Below, in pieces: positions 42,522 to 51,324 of a stretch of 64,000 bases of DNA (the stretch's first letter is position 1; each line of letters begins with the position of its first letter). A program made the translations under genes and the position numbers. Source of the DNA: G963664585 sp963664585 (GTDB taxonomy: Bacteria; Bacillota; Clostridia; Oscillospirales; Ruminococcaceae); assembly GCA_963664585.2 (NCBI GenBank), contig CAXXEO010000012.1, positions 31,127-95,126 of the forward strand, read 5' to 3'. The notes beneath the pieces are model-generated. The model worked only from the letters and a program-made list of their open reading frames with translations. It was not told where the DNA came from and made no database searches.

Positions 42522-42998
42522 TTAATTTACCGTAATATAAGCACGAATTTTTTCAAGCACCACCGGTCCGATGCGATTGACCTCAATTAGCTCATCGATA
42601 GTCTTAAAAACGCCGTTTGCCGTCCTATAATTGATTATATTCTGAGCAATCACTTTGCCGATACCTGGTAGGGCGCAAAGCTCATCTAAATTTGCAGTGT
42701 TTATATTGATAGTGGCTATGGATTGGCTCGCCTCACTGCTTGCCTGTTGCATAGAGGCTGTAACTGGTAAAACGGTCTGTGACGATGGCTGTTCCCGACT
42801 ATCAGCGGATAAAGAAGCAGATAAGGTTGATCTCTGCGATACTGGTTCCTCTGAAGAAGAAATCTTTACAGTTGTACCAACAGGATAAAGCAAATAAGAA
42901 AGATACCCAGTATTTTCGATGAAAATAACGGCCACCAGAAGAATCGTGGCGGCAAACCCTGCAATGATTATTCTCTTCCAATATTTCTTATCTGTCAT
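42522..42998 (-). CDS. ComEA-like helix-hairpin-helix membrane protein
   Basis: 158 aa from the ATG at 42998 (AAGGAAG upstream). It has one N-terminal membrane helix (about 10-28), a Ser-rich linker, and a C-terminal double helix-hairpin-helix domain: ININTANLDELCALPGIGKVIAQNIINYR ... EVNRIGPVVLEKIRAYI. This is the ComEA layout, a DNA receptor for natural transformation tethered outside the membrane. It lacks the usual SLBB domain. It is followed by its own terminator and lies downstream of a HAD gene. Confidence 0.88.
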   Translation of the reverse strand: MTDKKYWKRIIIAGFAATILLVAVIFIENTGYLSYLLYPVGTTVKISSSEEPVSQRSTLSASLSADSREQPSSQTVLPVTASMQQASSEASQSIATININTANLDELCALPGIGKVIAQNIINYRTANGVFKTIDELIEVNRIGPVVLEKIRAYITVN

Positions 42999-43090
42999 AG
43001 CCGCTTCCTTTTTGTTAATCACTTTCCCGGCCGCAGACGGGAGAAGAATAATTGATTCATCAAACAGGCGATCAAATTATCAAAATTTCC

Positions 43091-43897
43091 TTATGTACAT
43101 ATGTTCTCAAGGTATTCGATCAGCATTGCCACGGCACCCTCTTGGGCACTGCACAGTCTGACGTCAGCTTGGGCCATAATTTCGGGAGGGGCCCCAGCTA
43201 CACAGGCAGAAAGCGCAGCCGTTTGCAAAAGCTCAAGATCATTATAATAATCGCCTATGGCCACTACATTCTCGGGGTTAATACCCTCTCTCAGGCAGAG
43301 CTCTTCCAGTCCCCGGGCCTTTGTACAATCCTCAGGAAGGATTTCAATAAAAAAATCGCTGGAGCTTGTAAGATTAATTTTGGGGTAATTTTGAGAGGTG
43401 ATCCACTGCATAATGGATGCCTTTTCTTCCACTGGCACATGAAATACTGCCTTCATCCAATCTGATTTTACATTGTCGATATGGGCATAGACCGGTTCAA
43501 AGGAAGGCGTAAAGTCTAGAGGTATCCTCGCCCCCACCTCATAATTACCATCAAGGCAACAAATCGCAGCGCGGACATGGGGAAATTTCTGAATCACTTG
43601 CCTGACAGCCTCTTTTGCCTTAACACTTAACGAATCGTTATATATAAGCCTGTCCCGCTCGTAATCGTAGACAGCACCGCCATTATAGAGGATACAGGGC
43701 GAATTGGCTCCCACCCTGTCAACAAGGGTTCTTGTAGGAAGAAGGGACCGTCCGGTCGCCAACGCAAAGTGCCCGCCCTTTTCGGTAAATCTCTTGATGG
43801 CGGCCAGGTTTTCCTTGGGAATAAGTCCGCCAGACAGCATCAATGTACCATCCACATCACTAAACAAATAAAGGTCCGAAATCTTTTTGCCGTTCAT
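43091..43897 (-). CDS. HAD-superfamily Cof-type hydrolase
   Basis: 268 aa. The HAD motifs are visible: LFSDVDGTL at the N-terminus (nucleophile Asp), ATGRS, and the C-terminal NVVAIGDYYNDLELLQTA. The C2b cap fits the Cof/YbjI group, which dephosphorylates small sugar phosphates or cofactors; the substrate is unknown. Its start overlaps the rlu stop by 4 bp (ATGA), so the two are translationally coupled. Confidence 0.93.
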   Translation of the reverse strand: MNGKKISDLYLFSDVDGTLMLSGGLIPKENLAAIKRFTEKGGHFALATGRSLLPTRTLVDRVGANSPCILYNGGAVYDYERDRLIYNDSLSVKAKEAVRQVIQKFPHVRAAICCLDGNYEVGARIPLDFTPSFEPVYAHIDNVKSDWMKAVFHVPVEEKASIMQWITSQNYPKINLTSSSDFFIEILPEDCTKARGLEELCLREGINPENVVAIGDYYNDLELLQTAALSACVAGAPPEIMAQADVRLCSAQEGAVAMLIEYLENICT

Positions 43898-44817
43898 AGT
43901 TCTCTCCGTCCAAGCTTCGCAAGAAAGCTCTGAAAATATTCGGGCAACGGACTTGTAAATGAAAGGTTATCTCCTGAAATGGGATGAACAAAACCAATTT
44001 CACCCGCATGCAGACATTGTCCAGCAAGTTCCTTGATCACTTTTTTGGGACCATATACACAATCACCCGCGACGGGATGTCCAATATAGGCCATGTGAAC
44101 TCTGATTTGATGGGTGCGCCCAGTTTCAAGACGAAGCTCCAAATGGGTAAAGCCTTCGTATCTTCTAACAACTTTATAGTTTGTTACAGCTGATTTTGCG
44201 TTTTTATCGGTGACACACATTTGCTTTCTATGGATTGGGTTGCGTCCTATCGGCGCTTCAACGCGGCCTTCGTCCGCCTTTACTGTGCCATACACCACCG
44301 CCTGATAAACCCTTGAAAAACTGTGTGCCGCGATTTGCTTGGAAAGGCCCTGATGGGTACGGTCATCCTTCGCGACAATCAGAAGCCCGCTTGTATCCTT
44401 GTCAATGCGGTGAACAATACCGGGGCGCAGCACACCCCCTATGCCAGAAAGTCTGCCCTCGCAATGATGCATGAGAGCGTTGACCAAGGTGCCGTCAGGA
44501 TTTCCCGCGGCGGGGTGTACAACCATCCCCTTTGGCTTATTCACAACAAGAAGATGATCGTCTTCAAATACAATATCGACATCTATTTTTTGTGGCAAGG
44601 CGTTATACTTTACAGGATCAGAAATAGAAATATCAAGTCTTTCCCCCGCCTTTACCCGATGGTTCTTGGCAATGGCTTTTCCCCCTGCAAGGACACCGCC
44701 CTCTTCGCAAAGACGCTGGGCAAGAGATCGGCTGACATGGGGCAGTGCATCGGTTATGAGGACATCCACCCTTTTTCCCTCCCCTTCGGGCGGGACGATC
44801 AGCTGGATTTTTTCCAT
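43894..44817 (-). CDS. RluA-family large-subunit pseudouridine synthase (RluD-like)
   Basis: 307 aa. It has an N-terminal S4 RNA-binding domain (about 12-70) and a synthase core with the catalytic Asp in HRIDKDTSGLLIVAK and the RTHQIRVHMAYIGHPVAGD motif. It isomerises uridines, typically in 23S rRNA; Clostridia homologues are annotated RluD/YlyB. It sits 3 bp after lspA, the same neighbour as ylyB in Bacillus. Confidence 0.95.
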   Translation of the reverse strand: MEKIQLIVPPEGEGKRVDVLITDALPHVSRSLAQRLCEEGGVLAGGKAIAKNHRVKAGERLDISISDPVKYNALPQKIDVDIVFEDDHLLVVNKPKGMVVHPAAGNPDGTLVNALMHHCEGRLSGIGGVLRPGIVHRIDKDTSGLLIVAKDDRTHQGLSKQIAAHSFSRVYQAVVYGTVKADEGRVEAPIGRNPIHRKQMCVTDKNAKSAVTNYKVVRRYEGFTHLELRLETGRTHQIRVHMAYIGHPVAGDCVYGPKKVIKELAGQCLHAGEIGFVHPISGDNLSFTSPLPEYFQSFLAKLGRREL

Positions 44818-44820
44818 TGA

Positions 44821-45381
44821 TTATTCCTCCGGTCCGTTTTCGTCAGCGTTTTCCTTTTCAATTTCCAGTGTGCTTACCATATCGTTTTCCTGTGCATTTA
44901 CCTCTACGTTTACTTTGGCACTTTGATTACGTCCCTCAAAGAAAATCAAGTATATGGAGAGCACAATAGTAGAAGACACGACACAGCAGTCGGCAAGGTT
45001 GAACATGGGATAAGAAAACAAAGGGTTGATATCAATATAATCAACCACATACCCAAAAATGATCCTGTCAATCAGATTGCCCATTCCTCCGCCGATAATC
45101 CCGCACACAGACCACACCATGACAGGTTCGGTAATCTTCTTCGACAAAATCATATAGACAGCTCCGATTACCACGATTGAAACCATGACGGTCAGCACAT
45201 TGCGCTGGCCACGCAGGATACCAAAAGCCGCCCCGCGGTTTTCGACATAGGTAAGCTTAAGAACATCTTGGACCACCCAAAATGATCCTACTGATGCAAG
45301 ACTGTTTCTTGCCCAGGTTTTGATCAGCTGGTCTGCAATGACGATGACGGCTGATAATAAAAACGGAATGAATATGGACAT
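44821..45381 (-). CDS. lspA: Lipoprotein signal peptidase II
   Basis: 186 aa with GGGAGG upstream. It has four membrane helices and both catalytic Asp motifs: GNLIDRI and the NLADCCVV region (family NxADxxI). It cleaves signal peptides of diacylated prolipoproteins. The C-terminus carries an extra ~30-residue acidic tail (NVEVNAQENDMVSTLEIEK...), longer than usual. It lies between ileS and the rlu gene. Confidence 0.96.
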   Translation of the reverse strand: MSIFIPFLLSAVIVIADQLIKTWARNSLASVGSFWVVQDVLKLTYVENRGAAFGILRGQRNVLTVMVSIVVIGAVYMILSKKITEPVMVWSVCGIIGGGMGNLIDRIIFGYVVDYIDINPLFSYPMFNLADCCVVSSTIVLSIYLIFFEGRNQSAKVNVEVNAQENDMVSTLEIEKENADENGPEE

Positions 45382-45404
45382 AGTTCCTCCCGATGCTAAA
45401 ATTT

Positions 45405-45432
45405 GCGGCGCCCCCTCAAAAGAGCGCGCCGC
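45405..45432 (-). other. GC-rich hairpin between ileS and lspA
   Basis: GCGGCGC...GCGCGCCGC around CCCCTCAAAAGA. On the plus strand a T7 run follows; in the gene direction the run is only AAATTTT. It may be an attenuating or processing stem in the ileS-lspA gap. Confidence 0.45.
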
Positions 45433-45485
45433 ATCATTTTTTTACAATTCATGATTTTTTTCACGACACAAGTGGGAAAAACGAA

Positions 45486-48278
45486 TCATAAACCAATATT
45501 TTGTATGACATCCGCGCATCTGGCGCAAAGTGTTGGATGCTCTGGATTTTCCCCAACGGTTTCACTGTAAATCCAGCATCTTTCACACTTTTTGCCAATG
45601 GCGGCGATGATTGTGATCCCAAGGCCTGGGATGTCTCCGGCCGTACCGCCAGTTCCCTCTTTAAGCTCAACATCGGAAACAATAAAGATGGTAGCAAGAT
45701 CACCGAGAACGGATTCAAGAAAGCGGTAAAGCTCGTCCTCTGCCGTGAGGATGACCTTAGCCTCTAAGGACTTGCCTATTTTCTTCTGGCTCCTGACGAC
45801 TTCCAATGCCTTATTGACATCGTCACGGATGGCTTGAATACGATTCCATTTTGCGATGAATGCTGCATCCGGCACTGCCTCAGAAGGGGATGGGACATCA
45901 TTATACATGACAGAACGGGGATCCATTTCCTCATCAATGGGCAGGAAGGACCAAATTTCTTCTGAAGTAAACGGAAGAATCGGTGCAAGAACAGCAGCCA
46001 AAGTTTTGAGAATTCTGTAAATCGCGGTTTGCGCGGAACGGCGTGCCTCTGAAGACGGCGCTTCTACATAGAGACGATCTTTAATGACGTCCAGATAGAA
46101 ATTGGACATTTCGACTGTACAGAAATTGCGAACCGTATGGTACAGTATATGAAATTCATAATTGGAATAAGCCTGCCATGCCGTTTTCAAAAGCTGATCC
46201 AGTTCAGTCAGCGCCCAGCGGTCCAGTTCTAGGAGCTGATCATCCGGCACAGTGTCTTTTTGGGGATCAAAATCATAGAGATTACTCAGGATATACCGTG
46301 CGGTATTGCGAACCTTTCGGTAAACTTCGGAAAGTTGTTTTAATATATCCTTGGATATGCGAATATCGGAATGGTAATCGGAAGAAGCAACCCATAAACG
46401 CAGAATATCCGCACCGTACTCATTGATGACTTCATCCGGGGAGACCGCGTTACCGAGAGATTTGTGCATGGCCTTACCCTCGCCGTCCACGGTCCAGCCA
46501 TGTGTGATGATCTGCTTATAGGGGGCCTCTCCCTTGGCGGCGATGCTCGTCAGCATGGACGACTGAAACCAGCCGCGGTACTGGTCGCCGCCCTCCAGAT
46601 AAATGTCAGCGGGAGAACGTAAGCCGTAAAATTGATCCAACACAGCCGCGTGAGTCGAACCAGAGTCAAACCAGCCGTCGAGCGTATCCGTCTCCTTAGT
46701 AAAGTGAGTGCCACCGCAGTGTGGACAGACAAAGCCCTGCGGCAGAATGTCGACCGCCTCTGTCTCAAACCAGGCATTCGAGCCATTTTCGCCGAACAGA
46801 CGGGCCACCGCGTCAATGCTCTCCTGCGTACAGACCGGCTTTTTACAATCGTCGCAGTAGAATACTGGTATAGGCAGGCCCCAGTGGCGCTGCCGGGAAA
46901 TGCACCAGTCCGAGCGCTCGCGGATCATAGAAATCATGCGTTCTTTTCCCCACTCGGGATACCATTCGATGCTTTCGCACGCCGCTACAGCCTTTTCTTT
47001 GATCGCGTCCACCGAAGCAAACCATTGCTCTGTAGCGCGGAAAATAATCGGGTTTTTGCAGCGCCAGCAGTGCGGATAGGAGTGAACGATCTTTTCAGAG
47101 GCCAGCAACGCTCCGCATTTTTCGAGATCCTCAAAAATGACGTCGTTGGCTTTTGTATAACTAAGACCCTCATACTGACCGGCCTCCGCCGTCATGACTC
47201 CGTGTGAATCGACAGGGGCAAGCATCGGAATCTGGGGGTATTTTTTGCAGATATTGAAGTCGTCTACACCAAATCCCGGTGCGGTATGGACGCAACCTGT
47301 ACCGGTATCCAGCGTGACATGGTCGCCGAGGATGATTAGCGAGTCACGGTCATATAGCGGGTTCCACGCTGTCATTAACTCAAAGCTTCTGCCGGGCAGC
47401 TTTGCCAGTATCTCATATTGCCCGATGCCGGCCGCCTTGCAGACAGACTCGACTAGTTCGGAGGCCAAAATATATGTCTCGCTGCCTGCCTTGACCAGAG
47501 AATACTCAAAATTCGGCCCGAGACAGATGGCTAGATTGCCGGGCAGTGTCCATGTGGTGGTCGTCCAGATGACGAAATATGTGTTTTTTAGGTCGCACAG
47601 ACCGCGAAGGATACCATTATCGTCTTTCACCTGGAATTTGACATAAATGGTGGTGCAAGGATCGTCTGCGTACTCAATTTCAGCTTCGGCCAGTGCCGTC
47701 TCATCGGAAGGGCACCAATACACGGGCTTCATCCCTTTGTAAATATAGCCCTGCTCATACATCTTTCCGAAGACGCGAATCTCTTCGGCCTCAAACGCGG
47801 GGTCCATGGTCAGATACGGGTGATCCCAGTCACCGATGACGCCAAGACGTTTAAATTCGTTTCTCTGGCGGTCAACGAAATCGGCGGCGAAGTCGTGGCA
47901 TGCACTGCGGAATTCAGGGATCGACATATTTTTACGGTTGAGATTATTCTTTTTGATAATTGCGCTCTCAATCGGCATCCCGTGATTGTCCCAGCCCGGA
48001 ACGTATGGCGACTTAAAACCCGATATGTTTTTGTATCGGACGATAAAATCCTTTAGGATCTTGTTCAAAGCCGTGCCGATATGGATATCGCCATTGGAAA
48101 ATGGAGGGCCGTCGTGAAGGATAAATAGGGGCTTCTCGTTGTTTCTTTCCTGCATATTCTGATAAATCTGCTTCTCTTCCCAGCCTTTGAGCATATCAGG
48201 CTCTCTTTGAGGAAGTGAAGCACGCATAGAAAAGTCGGTTTGTGGTAAATTCAACGTTTTGTTGTAATCCTGTGGCAT
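45486..48278 (-). CDS. ileS: Isoleucyl-tRNA synthetase
   Basis: 930 aa from the ATG at 48278 (AAGGGAGAG upstream; a TTG one codon earlier is possible). It is a class I synthetase with the HIGH-like HIGT (GDIHIGTALNKILKD), an editing domain, the KMSKS-like KAMHKSLGN and a C-terminal zinc finger CERCWIY...CARCADVI. It charges tRNA-Ile. No T-box leader is visible in the 26-bp gap after divIVA, so it is probably transcribed with the division genes upstream. Confidence 0.98.
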   Translation of the reverse strand: MPQDYNKTLNLPQTDFSMRASLPQREPDMLKGWEEKQIYQNMQERNNEKPLFILHDGPPFSNGDIHIGTALNKILKDFIVRYKNISGFKSPYVPGWDNHGMPIESAIIKKNNLNRKNMSIPEFRSACHDFAADFVDRQRNEFKRLGVIGDWDHPYLTMDPAFEAEEIRVFGKMYEQGYIYKGMKPVYWCPSDETALAEAEIEYADDPCTTIYVKFQVKDDNGILRGLCDLKNTYFVIWTTTTWTLPGNLAICLGPNFEYSLVKAGSETYILASELVESVCKAAGIGQYEILAKLPGRSFELMTAWNPLYDRDSLIILGDHVTLDTGTGCVHTAPGFGVDDFNICKKYPQIPMLAPVDSHGVMTAEAGQYEGLSYTKANDVIFEDLEKCGALLASEKIVHSYPHCWRCKNPIIFRATEQWFASVDAIKEKAVAACESIEWYPEWGKERMISMIRERSDWCISRQRHWGLPIPVFYCDDCKKPVCTQESIDAVARLFGENGSNAWFETEAVDILPQGFVCPHCGGTHFTKETDTLDGWFDSGSTHAAVLDQFYGLRSPADIYLEGGDQYRGWFQSSMLTSIAAKGEAPYKQIITHGWTVDGEGKAMHKSLGNAVSPDEVINEYGADILRLWVASSDYHSDIRISKDILKQLSEVYRKVRNTARYILSNLYDFDPQKDTVPDDQLLELDRWALTELDQLLKTAWQAYSNYEFHILYHTVRNFCTVEMSNFYLDVIKDRLYVEAPSSEARRSAQTAIYRILKTLAAVLAPILPFTSEEIWSFLPIDEEMDPRSVMYNDVPSPSEAVPDAAFIAKWNRIQAIRDDVNKALEVVRSQKKIGKSLEAKVILTAEDELYRFLESVLGDLATIFIVSDVELKEGTGGTAGDIPGLGITIIAAIGKKCERCWIYSETVGENPEHPTLCARCADVIQNIGL

Positions 48279-48304
48279 CAATATGTCTCTCCCTTAATTT
48301 AAGC

Positions 48305-49066
48305 TTATCTTTTTTTGCCGAATCCCTCGTCGTCACGTATAAGGTCATAACCCTCTCCGAAGCGAAGGCGGCCAAATTTCGACTCGCTCTGGGCGGCGCT
48401 TTGCGCTGAATCATCCGTTTTGAATGGAATAGGAGCATTTGCTTTGGCAGAGGAATTTCTGGCGGGGGCGATACCATCCATTGTATCATCAAACAGCTCT
48501 TCATCCTCTAGTTCCTGTGAACGGATGTCTTCAGCCGTCATTGGCTCGTCCTCGGTACTCGGTGCAGGAGCGGCCTGCTTTGGCTGTGGTTCTGAATCGG
48601 GCTGTACTTTTGCCTCCTCCTCACCGGGAAGGGCACTTACAAGCTCAATATGCTGCTTATAGAGAGAAAGAAGCCTGCCCTTAAAAGAGGCTACCTCTTT
48701 TTTGAGTTTATCTAGAGCCGCCTGTTCACCCTCAATTTGTCTCTTAGCATTTTCCACCATCATTTCTGCTTTAATGGTGGCGTCGCGCATGAAGATCTCT
48801 GCCTTCGTTTTGGACTCTCTGATCACACTGTCACCGAGCTTTTGCGCGCCAAGAAGAGCTGTACGAAGGCTTTCTTCATCTTCGCGGTATTCGGTCAGCT
48901 TGTCGGCAAGAATCTCTAATTTCTTCTGGGTGTCGGCGTTCTGATTGACAAGTTCGGTCATCGCCGATGCGGTCTGTGCCAAAAAGCTATCCACATCATC
49001 CATGCGGTACCCATAGCCCATTGTTTTATTGAATTTTTTGTTGGCCACATCTGTGGGTGTTAGCAT
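48305..49066 (-). CDS. divIVA: Cell-division/polarity protein DivIVA
   Basis: 253 aa with GGGGG upstream. The conserved N-terminal membrane-binding domain reads MLTPTDVANKKFNKTMGYGYRMDDVDSFL. A long coiled coil follows (about 35-150), then an acidic and Pro-rich C-terminal tail. DivIVA marks curved membrane at septa and poles and in sporulating cells helps chromosome anchoring. It is in the sepF-ylmH-divIVA-ileS order usual for Gram-positives. Confidence 0.95.
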   Translation of the reverse strand: MLTPTDVANKKFNKTMGYGYRMDDVDSFLAQTASAMTELVNQNADTQKKLEILADKLTEYREDEESLRTALLGAQKLGDSVIRESKTKAEIFMRDATIKAEMMVENAKRQIEGEQAALDKLKKEVASFKGRLLSLYKQHIELVSALPGEEEAKVQPDSEPQPKQAAPAPSTEDEPMTAEDIRSQELEDEELFDDTMDGIAPARNSSAKANAPIPFKTDDSAQSAAQSESKFGRLRFGEGYDLIRDDEGFGKKR

Positions 49067-49078
49067 GTTAAATCCCCC

Positions 49079-49852
49079 TCATCTATATTTCTTACAGTTT
49101 ATATGAATACGGCCCTTTTTCGTTTTTTCACCTGTGCCGCAAAAGATGTACTTTCCATACCCTTTGATCGAGATTTTCTCTTCCTCTGATACCAGCTTTG
49201 AAGGTGTTTTACACTCGACGCCCGCCTTGGTCACTATTCCCGACCGGATCAACTTTTCAGCCTTTTCTCTGGAGACGTCCGTCAGCATTGCCACCAGACA
49301 GTCCAGACGCAAGGAACTGATAACGCCCTCAATGTCTTCAAACTCCGGCCCACCAGGCAGTTCAGCCGGATACCCCACGGCACACTCCACACCGGCGTTT
49401 TTAACCTTAACAAGCTCTTCAGAGACGATCTCTGCCACACTGTCAAGAAGAAAGAGTACAGCGATTCCCTCTCGAATTAGTATATCTCCCACTGACTCCC
49501 TTTTAATCATAAGGCTCATGATCGCGCCTAAAAAATCCCTATGGGTAAGCACATCAATCTTTCGATAGCGCACAGTTACCGCACAAACAGGAAAAGCAGC
49601 GTCATCCGGAGCATCATCTCCCCCGGATACGCCGAACACCGCCCTTTCTCCGCCTTCATGTCCGGAAAAGAAGCGGTATCCAGAGAACCCCATCGCATGA
49701 GCCACCGCTTCTGCAACAATTTGCTCGCGCTCGGTCAAAAAGCGGGAGAAACATGCCTTGTATCCACGCCCTGAGATCTCGATTAAATCCCTGATATGAC
49801 TTTGGAGTATTTTTTCATCCGGTGAAAGCTCACCAAGCATCAGAGACGTCAT
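49079..49852 (-). CDS. S4-domain RNA-binding protein YlmH
   Basis: 257 aa. The N-terminal YlmH region contains SGYKACFSRFLTEREQIVAEA and GFSGYRFFSGHEGGERAVFGV; the C-terminal S4 domain is LDCLVAMLTDVSREKAEKLIRSGIVTKAGVECKTPSKLV. It is a ribosome-associated protein linked to cell division and quality control in Firmicutes. It starts 3 bp after the sepF stop with no strong ribosome site, suggesting translational coupling. Confidence 0.92.
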   Translation of the reverse strand: MTSLMLGELSPDEKILQSHIRDLIEISGRGYKACFSRFLTEREQIVAEAVAHAMGFSGYRFFSGHEGGERAVFGVSGGDDAPDDAAFPVCAVTVRYRKIDVLTHRDFLGAIMSLMIKRESVGDILIREGIAVLFLLDSVAEIVSEELVKVKNAGVECAVGYPAELPGGPEFEDIEGVISSLRLDCLVAMLTDVSREKAEKLIRSGIVTKAGVECKTPSKLVSEEEKISIKGYGKYIFCGTGEKTKKGRIHINCKKYR

Positions 49853-49855
49853 TTC

Positions 49856-50320
49856 TTAAAAAAAGACGCCGTTGTTCTCAAGCTCATCCAGAAGATCGCC
49901 GACAAAGTCAACATTATAGGGTGTAATTATGTATGTACTGTTGGCGACACGCTTAATCTGTCCCTCGTTGGCATAGGCTACCCCACTTAAAAAGTCAATC
50001 AGCCTTCTTGCGACATCCTTATTGGTTGATTCAAGATTCAGGACAACCGTACGTTTTCCGTTTAAGTGATCCGCAATTGAACTGGCATCGTCAAATCGTT
50101 CTGGCTTGACCAGCACAACCTGAAGCTGGGTGGTTGCGGCAATATTGACAACCTTATTCGGCTTTTTGATGAAGTCGCCATCAAGAGTATCTCTGGATTC
50201 TCTTTGCTCTCTGGATTCTCTGGTCTGGGGAGTAATGGGCATAAAATCACTCTCCTCTTCCTCATAATAGTCATCATCCGGCATTCCAATAAGGTTTTTG
50301 AACTTGTCCATCATACCCAT
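49856..50320 (-). CDS. sepF: Cell-division protein SepF
   Basis: 154 aa from the ATG at 50320 with GGAG 6 bases upstream. It has an N-terminal amphipathic membrane anchor (MGMMDKFKNLIGM), a disordered acidic/Arg linker and the SepF fold (VVLVKPERFDDASSIADHLNGKRTVVLNLESTN ... DFLSGVAYANEGQIKRVANSTYIITP). It tethers FtsZ to the membrane. It is part of the yggS-sepF-ylmH-divIVA cluster. Confidence 0.95.
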   Translation of the reverse strand: MGMMDKFKNLIGMPDDDYYEEEESDFMPITPQTRESREQRESRDTLDGDFIKKPNKVVNIAATTQLQVVLVKPERFDDASSIADHLNGKRTVVLNLESTNKDVARRLIDFLSGVAYANEGQIKRVANSTYIITPYNVDFVGDLLDELENNGVFF

Positions 50321-50595
50321 ATTAAGCTCCATTCTGCCGCTTTACATCGGCATTAATTATCAATGTAATGCACACTCTTATCAAACAAAAAAGAGAATGA
50401 AAAGAGTTGCCCACTATGCTCCACCGACAGTTTGCCTTTCGCAGCAGAGTGGCAGCGGAAATATTGTCTGTCCCACTAGGATAGGACTTCGAAAAACGGT
50501 AAGCTCTGCGCCTGTCGCCCGCCATTCATGTCAAGAGAACGACCATGCACTTGCACACTCTACTTGCGGCAAGTGATACCATGCTTTTAGGTTAT
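50321..50595. other. Gap between sepF and yggS
   Basis: 275 bp with no supported gene. It is unusually GC-balanced, and it contains CACTTGC...GCAAGTG pairs near 50551-50574 and several short inverted repeats, so it might hold a promoter region or an RNA; nothing is recognisable. Confidence 0.35.
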
Positions 50596-51324
50596 TTACA
50601 GTGTGTCACCAGTGCCAAAAGTCGCCGATCTCTCACCAAATAAGCTTCGTCCAAGCCTTACAATATGCGATCCATGCTTAATTGCAAGTTCAAAATCGCT
50701 GGACATTCCCATTGACAGGAAATCCATATAGATATTATCCATTTTTTTCGCCTTTATGTCAATAAACAGCTGATGAGCATTGCAGAAATAACCCTCTGTT
50801 TTTAATATTTCTCCCACTGGAGGGATTACCATGAGTCCCCGTATGCAAATTGCTTCTATTTTTGCCAACTTCGGAAGCAGTTCCCACAATTCGTCGACAT
50901 AAACGCCCGTCTTCCCTTTCTCATTTCCAATATTGATTTCAACCAGACAATCCATTACTTTACCCTCAGATTGCATGCGGTCACCTATGGCTTCAGCCAG
51001 CCTGATGGAATCCAGTGATTCGATCATATTCACAAGAGGAAGCACCGAAGAGAGCTTATTTCTTTGCAGATGCCCGATAAAATGGACCTGGCATCCCGCA
51101 AGACTATAGCGATTGTAACGTGTGGCAAGCTCTTGTGCGCGATTTTCACCAAGAAGTGAAATCCCGGCTCCAATTGCTTCATTGACCTGATTCGCGTCCA
51201 TTGTCTTCGTCACAGCCATCAACTTGACATCTTCTGGGTTTCTGCCTGCCCTGACAGCAGCCTCGTTTACCCGGTCAATGAGTCTTCTGGCTCGACTTGC
51301 TATATCAGCCGATGTATTTTCCAT
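50596..51324 (-). CDS. PLP homeostasis protein YggS/YlmE
   Basis: 242 aa from the ATG at 51324. The pyridoxal-phosphate Lys is in KLMAVTKTM (about residue 36), with LLGENRAQEL, HFIGHLQRNK and the C-terminal LSMGMSSDFELAIKHGSHIVRLGRSLFG motifs. It is an alanine-racemase-fold protein that keeps PLP levels balanced. The start overlaps the end of the HlyD-like gene by 20 bp, so the two are coupled. Confidence 0.95.
   Translation of the reverse strand: MENTSADIASRARRLIDRVNEAAVRAGRNPEDVKLMAVTKTMDANQVNEAIGAGISLLGENRAQELATRYNRYSLAGCQVHFIGHLQRNKLSSVLPLVNMIESLDSIRLAEAIGDRMQSEGKVMDCLVEINIGNEKGKTGVYVDELWELLPKLAKIEAICIRGLMVIPPVGEILKTEGYFCNAHQLFIDIKAKKMDNIYMDFLSMGMSSDFELAIKHGSHIVRLGRSLFGERSATFGTGDTL

Noticed and set aside
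48279..48304. A T-box leader for ileS
   Set aside because: Only 26 bp separate divIVA and ileS, too short for a T-box, and no specifier or T-box sequence is seen.
50321..50595. A structured RNA gene (RNase P, SRP or 6S) between sepF and yggS
   Set aside because: None of the conserved sequence blocks of these RNAs could be found.
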